Made by a program: the position numbers and the translations under genes
Source of the DNA: Bog-473 sp963750075
GTDB lineage: Bacteria > Actinomycetota > Acidimicrobiia > Acidimicrobiales > RAAP-2
Length of the DNA stretch: 64,000 nucleotides
NCBI GenBank assembly: GCA_963750075.1
Contig: CAVVPG010000008.1
Location: 62,001-126,000 of the forward strand
Direction: 5' to 3'
Part shown: in pieces, positions 52,446 to 60,646 of the stretch
Layout: the number at the start of each line of letters is the position of its first letter
Position numbering within the stretch: the first letter of the stretch is position 1
The notes under the pieces: model-generated
Databases searched by the model: none
Seen by the model: only the letters and a program-made list of their open reading frames with translations
Told to the model about the DNA's origin: nothing

Positions 52446-53483
52446 GTGTCCGACCTCCCGGCTGCCGAGCCCGCCGTGCTCGCGGTCGACGGCGGCAGCA
52501 CGAAGACGGATGTCGTCCTCGTGTCGGGTGACGGTGCGGTGTTGGGCCGGGCCCGCGTCGGTCCGAGCAACCACCAGCTCGTCGGCCTCGAGGGCATGCT
52601 CCAGGCTCTGACCGAGGCCGTGACCGCAGTGACCGCGGTGACCGCGGTGAGCGCCGTGACGGGGCCGACGCACCGCGCCGGCGACGCGGGCCCGGTCTGT
52701 CCCACCGGGGTCTACTGCCTGGCGGGCATCGACCTCCCGGTCGACGAGGAGAAGCTCGGCCCGGCAATCGGCGCGCAGGGATGGACCGACCAGGTGATCC
52801 TGCGCAACGACACGTTCGCTGTCTCGAGAGCGGGCACGACGTCACCGTGGGGCATCGGCGTGGTCTGCGGCACCGGCATGAACTGCGCCGCGGTGGGGCC
52901 CGACGGGAGGACCGTCCGGTTCCCGGCTCTCGCCGAGCTCTCGGGTGACTTCGCGCCCGGCGGCGCGTGGCTCGGGGTCCGCGCACTCGGGCTCGCGCTG
53001 CGCGCCGGCGACGGGCGCGGCGGTCCCACTACGCTCAGCGAACGGGTGCCGGCGCACCTCGGGCAACCCGACGCGGAGGCGGTGCTCACGGGCGTCTACA
53101 CCGGCACCATCCCCTACGGGCGCCTCTTCGAGCTGGCGCGGGTGCTCCTCGATGCGGCGGCGGACGGCGACGTGCTCGCCCGACAGGCGGCGGACATCCT
53201 GGCCGACGAGATCGCCGCGTTCGTCCGGGCCTCCGTCGTCAGGCTCGATCTGCAGGACGAGCCCGTCGAGGTGGTGCTCGGAGGCGGGGTGTTCGACACC
53301 AAGGACGGCGCCTTCCACGAGCGCGTGGCAGCGGGCGTCCACGACGTGGCACCGCGGGCCGTGCTCGTCCGTCTCGACGCACCACCGGTGCTCGGTGCAG
53401 CGTTGATCGGCCTGGACGCCATCGGGGCGACGCCGGCCGCACTGGCCGCCGTGCGCGACGCGCTCGGCGCCACCGCGCCCTGA
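52446..53483 (+). CDS. BadF/BadG-type sugar kinase (N-acetylglucosamine kinase-like)
   Basis: 345 residues. ASKHA kinase motifs LAVDGGSTKTDVVLV, LRNDTFAVSRAG, GIGVVCGTGMNCAAVGPDG and EVVLGGGVFD. This matches the BadF/NAGK branch, which phosphorylates amino sugars. A (VTA)n stretch at residues 59-73 is encoded by GTGACCGCG repeats (52620-52664). It shares a promoter core with the GH4 gene, so the two probably process a taken-up disaccharide. Stop lies 17 bases from the convergent MFS gene. Confidence 0.87.
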   Translation: MSDLPAAEPAVLAVDGGSTKTDVVLVSGDGAVLGRARVGPSNHQLVGLEGMLQALTEAVTAVTAVTAVSAVTGPTHRAGDAGPVCPTGVYCLAGIDLPVDEEKLGPAIGAQGWTDQVILRNDTFAVSRAGTTSPWGIGVVCGTGMNCAAVGPDGRTVRFPALAELSGDFAPGGAWLGVRALGLALRAGDGRGGPTTLSERVPAHLGQPDAEAVLTGVYTGTIPYGRLFELARVLLDAAADGDVLARQAADILADEIAAFVRASVVRLDLQDEPVEVVLGGGVFDTKDGAFHERVAAGVHDVAPRAVLVRLDAPPVLGAALIGLDAIGATPAALAAVRDALGATAP

Positions 53484-53500
53484 CCCGCGGAGTCCCCGCC

Positions 53501-55621
53501 CTACCCGGTCGTCCCCGACCCCGACCCCGAACCCGAACCCAAACCCGAACCGGACCCGCCGGCCCCCACACCGGCTCCCGCCGGTTCCGGCATGGCGTCG
53601 GCCACCAGACGCTCGTCGTCGGCAAGCAGCGCGTGTGCCAGGTCCTTCACCATCTCGATGATCTCGGGGTGCTCCTCGGGGTTCCAGCCTTCCAACAGCT
53701 CGGTCAGCCCGCTCCGCCGCGCCTCGGTGAGCTTCTCGAGCGCCGTCGAGCCCGCCGCGGTCAGGTGCAGTTCGCACTCGGCCCCCCGACGCCGCTCCTC
53801 GATCATGCCAGCGGACACCAGTCCGTCCACCCCCGGCTCGATCACCGACGGGTCGACCTTCAACCGGTCGGCCACGTCGGTCACGTCGCACGCAGGCTGC
53901 TCGGACAGGCGGTACAGCAGCCAGACCGACCGGGGTGGCAGGTCGATCCCGGCCCGTTGCGCCAGCGTGTGGTACAGCTCGGCGCGGTTCTCCCGGGACG
54001 ACATCCGGGTCAGCGCGAGCTCGATCTCCTGCAGCGACGACCGGTGCTGCGGCGCCCCTTGCACCTCGCCGAGATCCACCGTCTCGACCGTCTTGCGCAG
54101 CTCCACCTCGGGCAACAGGAAGCTCAACAGGAAGGAGAAGAAGGTGATCGGCACCGCCACGAGGAACACCACCTGCACCGAATGGGTGACCGCGTCGATG
54201 TACTTGCCGTAGAACAGCAGGCCCTCGGCGGTGGACTTGAGCTTGTCCAGCAACTCAGGGTTGATCGTCTGCGGGCTGAAGTTCCTGAGCACCGACGCCG
54301 GGACCTTGGCCAACGTGGGCGCGAGGGTGTGGGTGAAGACGATCGTGTAGATCGCGCCGAACACCGCTGTCCCGAAGGAGCCTCCGATCATCCGGAAGAA
54401 GGTGGCGCTGCTGGTGGCCACGCCGAGGTTCTCGTAGGACACCGCGTTCTGCACGGCGACGACGAGCACCTGCATGACGAGGCCCATGCCGACGCCGAAG
54501 ACGAACATGTAGAAGGCCAGCAGCCAGCCGTTCGTCGAGGCGTCGATGAGCGACAGCAGGTACGCCCCCACCGTCATCAACGCCGTGCCGACGATCGGGA
54601 AGATGCGGTAGCGGCCCCACCGCGTGACCAGGCGGCCCGAGGTGACCGACGCCCCCAACATGCCCAGCATGAGCGGGAGGATGCGCAGGCCCGACGCCGT
54701 GGGGCTGACGCCCTTCACGTTCTGCATGAAGAGGGGCAGGAACGTGAGCGCCCCGAACATGGCGAATCCCACCACGAACCCGATGGCACTCGATGCGGTG
54801 AAGACCCGCACCCGGAAGAGCGAGAGAGGGATCACCGGCTCCGCCGCCACCCGCTCCGCGAAGACGAAGGCCAGCGCCAGGACGACACCGATGGCGGCGC
54901 AGGCGATGCTCGGCGTCGACGCCCAGGCCCAGGAGATCCCGCCCAGGCTGCAGAACATGATGAGCGCCGTCGCCGATCCGGCGAGCAGCAGGGTCCCGGC
55001 GTAGTCGATGGAGTGGCCGACCCGACGCAGATGGCCGGGCAACACGGCGCCCGTCACGAAGAGCGCGAGGATCCCGAGGGGCAGGTTGATGTAGAAGACC
55101 CAGCGCCACGACAGGTAGGTGACGCACAGCCCGCCGATGAGCGGCCCGATCACGGTGGCGACGGCGAACATGGCGCCGAACAGCCCCATGTAGCGCCCAC
55201 GGTCACGGGGCGAGACGACGTCGCCGATGATCGTCTGCGCACCGACCATCAGCCCGCCGCCGCCCAGGCCCTGCAGGGCGCGGAAGGCGATCAGCTCCGT
55301 CATCGTGTGGCTGAACCCGGACAGCGCGGACCCGATGACGAAGATCACGATCGCGGCCTGGAAGAAGGTCTTGCGCCCGTACTGGTCGCCGAGCTTTCCC
55401 CACAGCGGCGTCGACACCGTCGAGGCCAGCAGGTAGGCCGTCACCACCCAGGCCAGGTGCGACCCTCCGTGCAGGTCGCCCACGATGGTGGGCAGCGCCG
55501 TCGACACGATCGTCTGGTCGAGGGCGGCCAGCAGCATGCCGAGCAGCAGCGCACCGAGGATCAGCCAGAGCCGGCGCTTGGTGATCTTCTCGATCACGGG
55601 GGGCGCTGCGACGACGCTCAC
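53501..55621 (-). CDS. DHA2-type MFS exporter fused to a MarR-like winged helix
   Basis: About 706 residues. Residues to about 510 form a 14-helix drug:H+ antiporter with LDQTIVSTALPTIVGDL, WGKLGDQYGRK, FRALQGLGGGGLMVGA and RWVFYINLPLG. Residues about 530-670 form a winged helix: SLQEIELALTRMS, SVWLLYRLSEQPACDVTDVADRLKVDPS, LVSAGMIEERRRGAECELHLT. A Gly/Ser tail ends the protein. GTG 55621 has GGGGAGG five bases upstream; GTG 55645 is an alternative. Substrate unknown; the fusion suggests a built-in sensor. Confidence 0.88.
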   Translation of the reverse strand: MSVVAAPPVIEKITKRRLWLILGALLLGMLLAALDQTIVSTALPTIVGDLHGGSHLAWVVTAYLLASTVSTPLWGKLGDQYGRKTFFQAAIVIFVIGSALSGFSHTMTELIAFRALQGLGGGGLMVGAQTIIGDVVSPRDRGRYMGLFGAMFAVATVIGPLIGGLCVTYLSWRWVFYINLPLGILALFVTGAVLPGHLRRVGHSIDYAGTLLLAGSATALIMFCSLGGISWAWASTPSIACAAIGVVLALAFVFAERVAAEPVIPLSLFRVRVFTASSAIGFVVGFAMFGALTFLPLFMQNVKGVSPTASGLRILPLMLGMLGASVTSGRLVTRWGRYRIFPIVGTALMTVGAYLLSLIDASTNGWLLAFYMFVFGVGMGLVMQVLVVAVQNAVSYENLGVATSSATFFRMIGGSFGTAVFGAIYTIVFTHTLAPTLAKVPASVLRNFSPQTINPELLDKLKSTAEGLLFYGKYIDAVTHSVQVVFLVAVPITFFSFLLSFLLPEVELRKTVETVDLGEVQGAPQHRSSLQEIELALTRMSSRENRAELYHTLAQRAGIDLPPRSVWLLYRLSEQPACDVTDVADRLKVDPSVIEPGVDGLVSAGMIEERRRGAECELHLTAAGSTALEKLTEARRSGLTELLEGWNPEEHPEIIEMVKDLAHALLADDERLVADAMPEPAGAGVGAGGSGSGLGSGSGSGSGTTG

Positions 55622-55839
55622 ACCCACCTCCCCGACGCCTGCCACGATCGGTTCAGAGTAGGAACGTCCTGCTCCCAATGCAACCACCCGGAGCCCGCCG
55701 CCCCTTTCCGCCGGACCCGGCGCGGCGGGCGGCGCCGCGCCACTCCGGGAACTCCGCCACCCGCGCTACGGTCCCCGCGTCGGGATGCCGCCCCTCGCAC
55801 CCCGACGGGACAGGATCGAACAAAGGAAGAAGCGGACCC

Positions 55840-56826
55840 ATGCGCACTCGCCTCACTGAGCTGCTCGGGATCGAGCACCCCGTCATGCTGGCCGGCATGG
55901 GGGGCGTCTCCTACTCCGAGCTGGTCTCGGCCGTCTCCGCCGCCGGCGGCTTCGGATGCCTCGGCGCCTCCACCATGGGCGACGAGCGGATGGCGCAGGA
56001 GATCGCAGCCGTGCGCGCCGCCACCGACAAGCCGTTCGGCGTCGACCTCCTCACCGCCATGCCGGGGGGCATGACCGAGCAGGTCAAGATCGTCATCGAG
56101 GGCGGGGCGTCGGCCTTCGTGGCGGGGTTGGGCGTCCCCACCGAGGTGGTCGAGCTGTGCCACCGCCACGACGTGATCGTGGTGAGCATGTGCGGGAAAG
56201 TCGACCATGCGGTGCGCGCGGTGGAGGCCGGGTGCGATCTCGTCGTGGCCCAGGGCACCGAGGCGGGGGGCCACACCGGCCAGGTGGCGGGCTTTCCGCT
56301 CGTCCCCCAGGTCGTCGATGCGGTCGGCGACCGCGTGCCGGTGGTGGCCGCCGGCGGCATCTTCGACGGCCGCGGCCTGGCCGCCGCCTTGGCGCTCGGT
56401 GCCGACGGGGTCTGGGTCGGCACCCGCTTCATCGCCACCCCCGAGGCGCGCGGCGTGCTCGGCTACAAGGAGAAGCTGCTGGCCAGCCGCGAGGACCAGA
56501 CGACCGTGAGCCGTGCCTACTCCGGCAAGACGATGCGCGTGGTGCGCAACACGTACACGGACTACTACGACGCGCATCCCGACGAGCTCAAGAGGTTCCC
56601 CGAGCAACTCGGAGTCTCCTACGGCAACGGGACCATGCACCTCGGGGGCGACTCGTTCACCGACGGTGTCGACGTCGACAAGGAGTGCTACCCCGCCGGG
56701 CAGGGCGTCGGCGCCATCTCCGAGCTGGTGCCCGCCGCGGATCTCGTCCGCCGCTTCGTGGCCGAGGCCGAGGACGTGCTCGACCGCCTGTCCTCCCTGC
56801 GTGTCCAGGACGGGCGCCGGAGCTGA
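55840..56826 (+). CDS. Nitronate monooxygenase / 2-nitropropane dioxygenase family
   Basis: 328 residues. FMN-binding TIM barrel: HPVMLAGMGGVSYSELVSAVSAAGGFG, DLVVAQGTEAGGHTG with the catalytic His, VVAAGGIFDGRGLAAALALGADGVWVGTRF. The C-terminal TMRVVRNTYTDYY and SYGNGTMHLGGDS are of the class found in actinobacteria. May oxidise nitronates or act as an enoyl reductase-like enzyme. AAAGGAAG ribosome site upstream. Confidence 0.87.
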   Translation: MRTRLTELLGIEHPVMLAGMGGVSYSELVSAVSAAGGFGCLGASTMGDERMAQEIAAVRAATDKPFGVDLLTAMPGGMTEQVKIVIEGGASAFVAGLGVPTEVVELCHRHDVIVVSMCGKVDHAVRAVEAGCDLVVAQGTEAGGHTGQVAGFPLVPQVVDAVGDRVPVVAAGGIFDGRGLAAALALGADGVWVGTRFIATPEARGVLGYKEKLLASREDQTTVSRAYSGKTMRVVRNTYTDYYDAHPDELKRFPEQLGVSYGNGTMHLGGDSFTDGVDVDKECYPAGQGVGAISELVPAADLVRRFVAEAEDVLDRLSSLRVQDGRRS

Positions 56827-57020
56827 CCGCAGTCGGCACGCCGGCGCTCCCCCCGGGCGCCTTGCCGCCGGGAGAATTCGTTCCAACTGCCGCTGGCCCC
56901 ACGGCGCATCTCTCCGGGCCGCCCCGCCGGACGCGCGTAGCCCGTGCCTGGCGCCAAATCCTTAATTCCCTGGTCATGGGGCTCGTGGGCTCCCGACCGA
57001 GGAAATTCGTGACTTATGTG

Positions 57021-57038
57021 GAATATTCTGATATATCA
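57021..57038. promoter_or_regulatory. AT-rich adjacent palindromes upstream of padR
   Basis: GAATATTC (57021-57028) directly joins TGATATATCA (57029-57038), both perfect palindromes in an AT-rich island (about 57010-57060), the most AT-rich part of the 284-base gap. PadR proteins bind AT-rich dyads, so this is the candidate autoregulatory operator; it may also hold the -10. Confidence 0.6.
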
Positions 57039-57110
57039 TTAGTGTTCAGAAGATCATCAGACGACAGTGCCCCCGGGCAGGGGGGCGATATCAAGACGAG
57101 AGGAGTCTCA

Positions 57111-57786
57111 ATGGCACAAGAACACGAGAACGAGCGGGTCCACGGGCACGACCATGAGCACGATCCCGGCCACGGGCATGACCACGGCCACGAAACACGA
57201 TCACGATCACGATCACGATCACGATCACGATCACGATCACGACCACTTCTTCGCCGGCCGCGGGATGCGCGGCCCCCGGGGCCCCCGGGGCCGCTGGGGA
57301 GGACGAGGGGGCTGGAGCGGCGAGCGCGGCTTCGGGGGAGGCTGGGGCGGCGGTCGGAGGATGCCCCGCGGCGCGATCCGGACAGCCATCCTGGTGGCCT
57401 TGCGCGACACGCCCGCACACGGATACGAGGTGATGCGGCGGCTCGAGGAGATGAGCGGCGGCCTGTGGCGCCCGAGTCCCGGGTCGGTCTATCCCCACCT
57501 CCAGATGCTCGAGGACGAGGGCCTGGTGCAGTCGTCCGACGTCGAGGGAAGCCGCACCTACACGCTCACCGACTCGGGCCGTGCCGAGGCCGAGAGCGTG
57601 ACACTCCCCTGGCAGGGCGCCGGCGAGGGCGACGACGAGGTCCGTACGCTCCGAGAGGGTGTGGGGCAGCTGATGGGCGCCGCCAAGCAGTTGGCCGGCG
57701 CCGGGGACAAGTCCCAGATCGAGCGGGGCATCGCCGTGATCCAGAAGGCCCGCAAGGATCTGTACCAGATCCTGGCCGAGGACTGA
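57111..57786 (+). CDS. PadR-family regulator with His/Asp-rich head, frame break at 57193-57195
   Basis: ATG 57111 has GAGGAG five bases upstream and reads MAQEHENERVHGHDHEHD; the PadR domain is in the next frame. Skipping one A of the AAA at 57193-57195 joins them into a head of alternating His with Asp, Glu or Gly, a Gly/Arg-rich hinge, and the winged helix (LRDTPAHGYEVMRRLEEMSGGLWRPSPGSVYPHLQML). Such His/Gly heads occur in related actinobacterial PadR proteins. It probably represses the ABC-2 exporter that follows. The extra base may be an error or a slippage switch. Confidence 0.8.
57199..57240 (+). repeat. (GATCAC)7 microsatellite encoding His-Asp
   Basis: Seven perfect six-base units inside padR, giving an Asp-His run. 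Length changes keep frame, so they would alter metal-binding capacity rather than knock out the gene. The frame break lies four bases before the first unit. Confidence 0.9.
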
Positions 57787-57832
57787 GCACAACGGCGACG
57801 GTCCGGTCGGCCGGTACTGTGCAGGTGGATCT

Positions 57833-58831
57833 ATGACCACGACGACCGCGGCAACCCCGCGCGACGGGGCAACCGGTGACATCGGGGCGCCCATCATCGA
57901 GACGGTGGGCCTCACCAAGACCTACCAGGGCACCGATTTCCGTGCCGTCGACGAGCTGAGCCTGCGCGTCGGGGCCGGCGAGGTCTTCGGGCTCCTCGGG
58001 CCCAACGGTGCGGGTAAGACCACCACGGTGGGCGTGCTCACGACGCGGGTGATCCCCACCGAAGGCCAGGCCTTCGTCGGCGGCATCGACGTCGTGAGCC
58101 ACCCGACACTGGTCAAGCAGCTCATCGGCGTGGTGTCCCAGCAGAACACGCTGGACCGCCAGCTGACGCCTTGGGAGAACCTCTACTTCCACGGCCGCCT
58201 GTTCGGCATGGGCCCCAAGGAGTGTCGGCAGACGGCGGACGAGCTGCTCGAGCGCTTCCAGCTCAGCCGGTTCGCCAAGGCGTCCGTGTACGCCCTCTCC
58301 GGAGGCATGGCGCAACGGCTCATGGTCGCCCGCGCCATCTTCCACCGGCCGGCCGTGCTCTTCCTCGACGAGCCCACCGCCGGGCTCGACCCCCAGGGCC
58401 GCCTGGCCCTCTGGGACCTGCTCGGCGGCCTCAACGCGGAGGGCCAGACCATCCTGCTCACCACCCACTACATGGAGGAGGCGGACAAGCTCTGCGACCG
58501 CGTCGCCATCATGGACCACGGCAGGATCCTGGCGCTCGACACGCCGGCCGAGCTCAAGCGCAGCGTCGGCGCCGACACCATCGTGACCGTGAAGGCCGCC
58601 GGGGACACGGAGCGCCTGGCGGAGGCCTTCGGTGACCGGCTCGAGGGGCTCACGCGGACCCGTCTGATCGCCGACGGCGTGGAGCTGCAGATCCGCGGCT
58701 CGGAGCGCCTGGTGCCGCGCATCGTCGAGGCCGCGGAGTCCGCCGGGTTCTCGTTGGCCGACCTCTCGGTCGCCGAGCCCACGCTCGAAACGGTCTTCAT
58801 CGGCTTGACAGGAAAGGAGCTGCGCGACTGA
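57833..58831 (+). CDS. ABC-2 exporter ATPase subunit (DrrA-type)
   Basis: 332 residues. Walker A GPNGAGKTTT near 60, signature ALSGGMAQRL, Walker B VLFLDEPTAGLDP and the switch TTHYMEEADKLCDR. The C-terminal 80 residues match the regulatory tail of drug/antibiotic exporters. Energises the adjoining permease. 46 bases after padR; ATG overlaps nothing upstream. Confidence 0.94.
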   Translation: MTTTTAATPRDGATGDIGAPIIETVGLTKTYQGTDFRAVDELSLRVGAGEVFGLLGPNGAGKTTTVGVLTTRVIPTEGQAFVGGIDVVSHPTLVKQLIGVVSQQNTLDRQLTPWENLYFHGRLFGMGPKECRQTADELLERFQLSRFAKASVYALSGGMAQRLMVARAIFHRPAVLFLDEPTAGLDPQGRLALWDLLGGLNAEGQTILLTTHYMEEADKLCDRVAIMDHGRILALDTPAELKRSVGADTIVTVKAAGDTERLAEAFGDRLEGLTRTRLIADGVELQIRGSERLVPRIVEAAESAGFSLADLSVAEPTLETVFIGLTGKELRD

Positions 58832-59742
58832 TGTCCGCCACCACGTCCCCGGTCGTCCCGGCAGCGACCTTCGGACCCACGGGTTCCCACCACGTCGACC
58901 TCCAGCCCACGCGCTCGGCGACTGCCGCCAGCTGGACGTCCCTACGGGCGCTGATCCTGCGCGACCTGGTCGTCCTGTGGAAGCACAAGATCGAATTCAC
59001 GGTGCGCACACTCGTACAGCCGTTCCTGCTGTGCTTCGTGTTCCTCTACGTCTTCCCCAAGATCGGCCAAGGCATCGGCGCGGCCAGCGGGATCCCGGGG
59101 GCGGAGTCGGCGTTCGCCACAGTGCTGGTGCCCGGGGTCGTCGGGCTGTCGATCATGTTCCAGGGCATCCAGGCCGTGGCGATGCCGCTGGCTCAGGAGT
59201 TCGGGTTCACCAGGGAGATCGAGGACCGGGTGCAGGCGCCGTGCCCCATCTGGCTCGTGGCGATCTCCAAGGTGATCTCGGGAGGCGCCCAGGGACTGAT
59301 CTCGGCCGCCATCGTGCTCCCCATCGCGTCAGTCGTGCATGCGGCGGGCGTCGAGGCCCACATCAGCCTCCACTGGCTCCTCATCGTCACCTTGGTCCCG
59401 CTGTCATGCGTCTGCATGGCGTCGCTCGGCCTGCTGCTCGGGACCTCGTTCGAGCCGCGCAACCTGGGCCTCATGTTCGGGTTCATCGTGCTGCCCATCA
59501 CCTTCCTGGGCGGCACGTACTACCAGTGGACGCGGCTCGCACCGGTGAAGGCGGGTCCCATCCACTGGCTGCAGATCCTCGTGCTCGTCAACCCGCTCAT
59601 CTACATCAACGACGGGATGCGGGCCGCGTTCACCAACGCGGCGCACATGCACCTCTACGTCATCTACCCCGCCATCACCGCGTTCAGCGTCATCTTTCTC
59701 TTCCTCGGGCTGCGCAACTTCCGCCACAAGGTGCTGGCCTGA
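58831..59742 (+). CDS. ABC-2 exporter permease (DrrB-type)
   Basis: 303 residues, six transmembrane helices typical of ABC-2 permeases, with VQPFLLCFVFLYVFPKIG, the intracellular FTREIEDRVQAPCPIWLV coupling loop and FGFIVLPITFLGGTYYQW. Exports a drug, lipid or polymer; the substrate is unknown. ATG overlaps the ATPase stop by one base. Confidence 0.92.
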   Translation: MSATTSPVVPAATFGPTGSHHVDLQPTRSATAASWTSLRALILRDLVVLWKHKIEFTVRTLVQPFLLCFVFLYVFPKIGQGIGAASGIPGAESAFATVLVPGVVGLSIMFQGIQAVAMPLAQEFGFTREIEDRVQAPCPIWLVAISKVISGGAQGLISAAIVLPIASVVHAAGVEAHISLHWLLIVTLVPLSCVCMASLGLLLGTSFEPRNLGLMFGFIVLPITFLGGTYYQWTRLAPVKAGPIHWLQILVLVNPLIYINDGMRAAFTNAAHMHLYVIYPAITAFSVIFLFLGLRNFRHKVLA

Positions 59743-59749
59743 GCTCCAC

Positions 59750-59775
59750 GGGCGGACGCCGGCTCGGCGACGCCC
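59750..59775. terminator. Hairpin between convergent permease and isomerase genes
   Basis: GGGC-gga-CGCCG-gct-CGGCG-ac-GCCC: a 5-bp inner and 4-bp outer stem between stops at 59742 and 59779. Probable two-way terminator without U-tract. Confidence 0.45.
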
Positions 59776-59778
59776 GCC

Positions 59779-60447
59779 TCAGAGCACCCGCAGCGCGCCC
59801 GGCACCGCCCGCTCCGCCCGCGTGAAGGCCCGCAGCGCCCCGAGCGCGCCGACCCGGGCCTCCGCCAGCTCCAGGCACACCCCGAGGCACACCTCCACCG
59901 ACGTCGCCGGGGGGTCCGGGACCTCCAGTCCGCCGACACTGCAGGCGACGTCGTCACCGTGCACCACCACCTCGAGCACCCTCGTGCGCAGGTAGTCGCT
60001 CAGCGCGACCCGGCCTCCGCTGACTCGGAGCACCGGGACCGCACGGCCCGCCGACGCTCCGCCGAGGAGGCCCACGAGCTCCCTTCGCGCCACGGCACAG
60101 CCCGCGGCGACGGCCGGCGCTCCGGTCGTGGCCAGGCCCTCAGCAGTCTCCCGCAACGAGTCGGCCAGCGGGTCTTCGACCGCTTCGCCGTCGACCCGGT
60201 TCATCCCGTAGAACTCGCCGAGCTCGACCGTCCGCCCGCCGACCGGCTCGGCATCCTCGAGCAATTGCTCCAACCAGACGACGCCCTGCACGTCATGGGC
60301 CGCCACGCCACCGACCGTGTAGCGGGCGACGGCGCTGGGCGCACCCCACGCGGCAACCACCTCGGCCCGGCCGAGCATCGCCTGCAACCAGTCGACCGCG
60401 GCGAAGTAGGCATCGACGAGATCCCGTGGGAGTGCCGCAGCGTGCAC
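59779..60447 (-). CDS. Maleylpyruvate isomerase-family, mycothiol-dependent type protein
   Basis: 222 residues. N-terminal DinB/MDMPI-like helix bundle with GGVAAHDVQGVVWLEQLL (the His that would bind metal) and a C-terminal part with DYLRTRVLEVVVHGDDVA. These proteins use mycothiol as cofactor in actinobacteria, for isomerisation or detoxification. GTG 60447 is chosen because TACTGT lies six bases upstream; ATG 60471 is possible. Convergent with the exporter, divergent from egtB. Confidence 0.82.
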   Translation of the reverse strand: MHAAALPRDLVDAYFAAVDWLQAMLGRAEVVAAWGAPSAVARYTVGGVAAHDVQGVVWLEQLLEDAEPVGGRTVELGEFYGMNRVDGEAVEDPLADSLRETAEGLATTGAPAVAAGCAVARRELVGLLGGASAGRAVPVLRVSGGRVALSDYLRTRVLEVVVHGDDVACSVGGLEVPDPPATSVEVCLGVCLELAEARVGALGALRAFTRAERAVPGALRVL

Positions 60448-60453
60448 GCCCGG

Positions 60454-60459
60454 ACAGTA
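60454..60459 (-). promoter_or_regulatory. -10 element TACTGT of the isomerase-family gene
   Basis: TACTGT on the minus strand, six bases before GTG 60447. Supports that start over ATG 60471. Confidence 0.4.
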
Positions 60460-60646
60460 CGCGACGGGCATGGTCCGCGCGGCGGCCACGGCGACCCCGC
60501 TGCACATCCCGAAGCACCAGGTCTTCCACCCTTTCGCGAAAACCGGGCCAAACGCGCCTGTTCGCGGGAACATGTGGGTAGGGTGATCCGGAACCGGGCT
60601 GCCAGCGTGTGGAACCGGCCGGTGGGGTGGCGAAGGGACGGATCAC

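Noticed and set aside
53516..53557. Telomere-like CCCGAACCCGAACCC tract
   Set aside because: It is the antisense of the Gly/Ser tail codons of the MFS gene, not a chromosome end.
52967..56074. 1035-codon forward frame across the kinase and MFS genes
   Set aside because: Shadow of a forward gene and then antisense of the MFS gene; no homology and no start signal.
57199..57240. Possible CRISPR or clustered repeat
   Set aside because: Units are 6 bases, contiguous and coding; no spacers.
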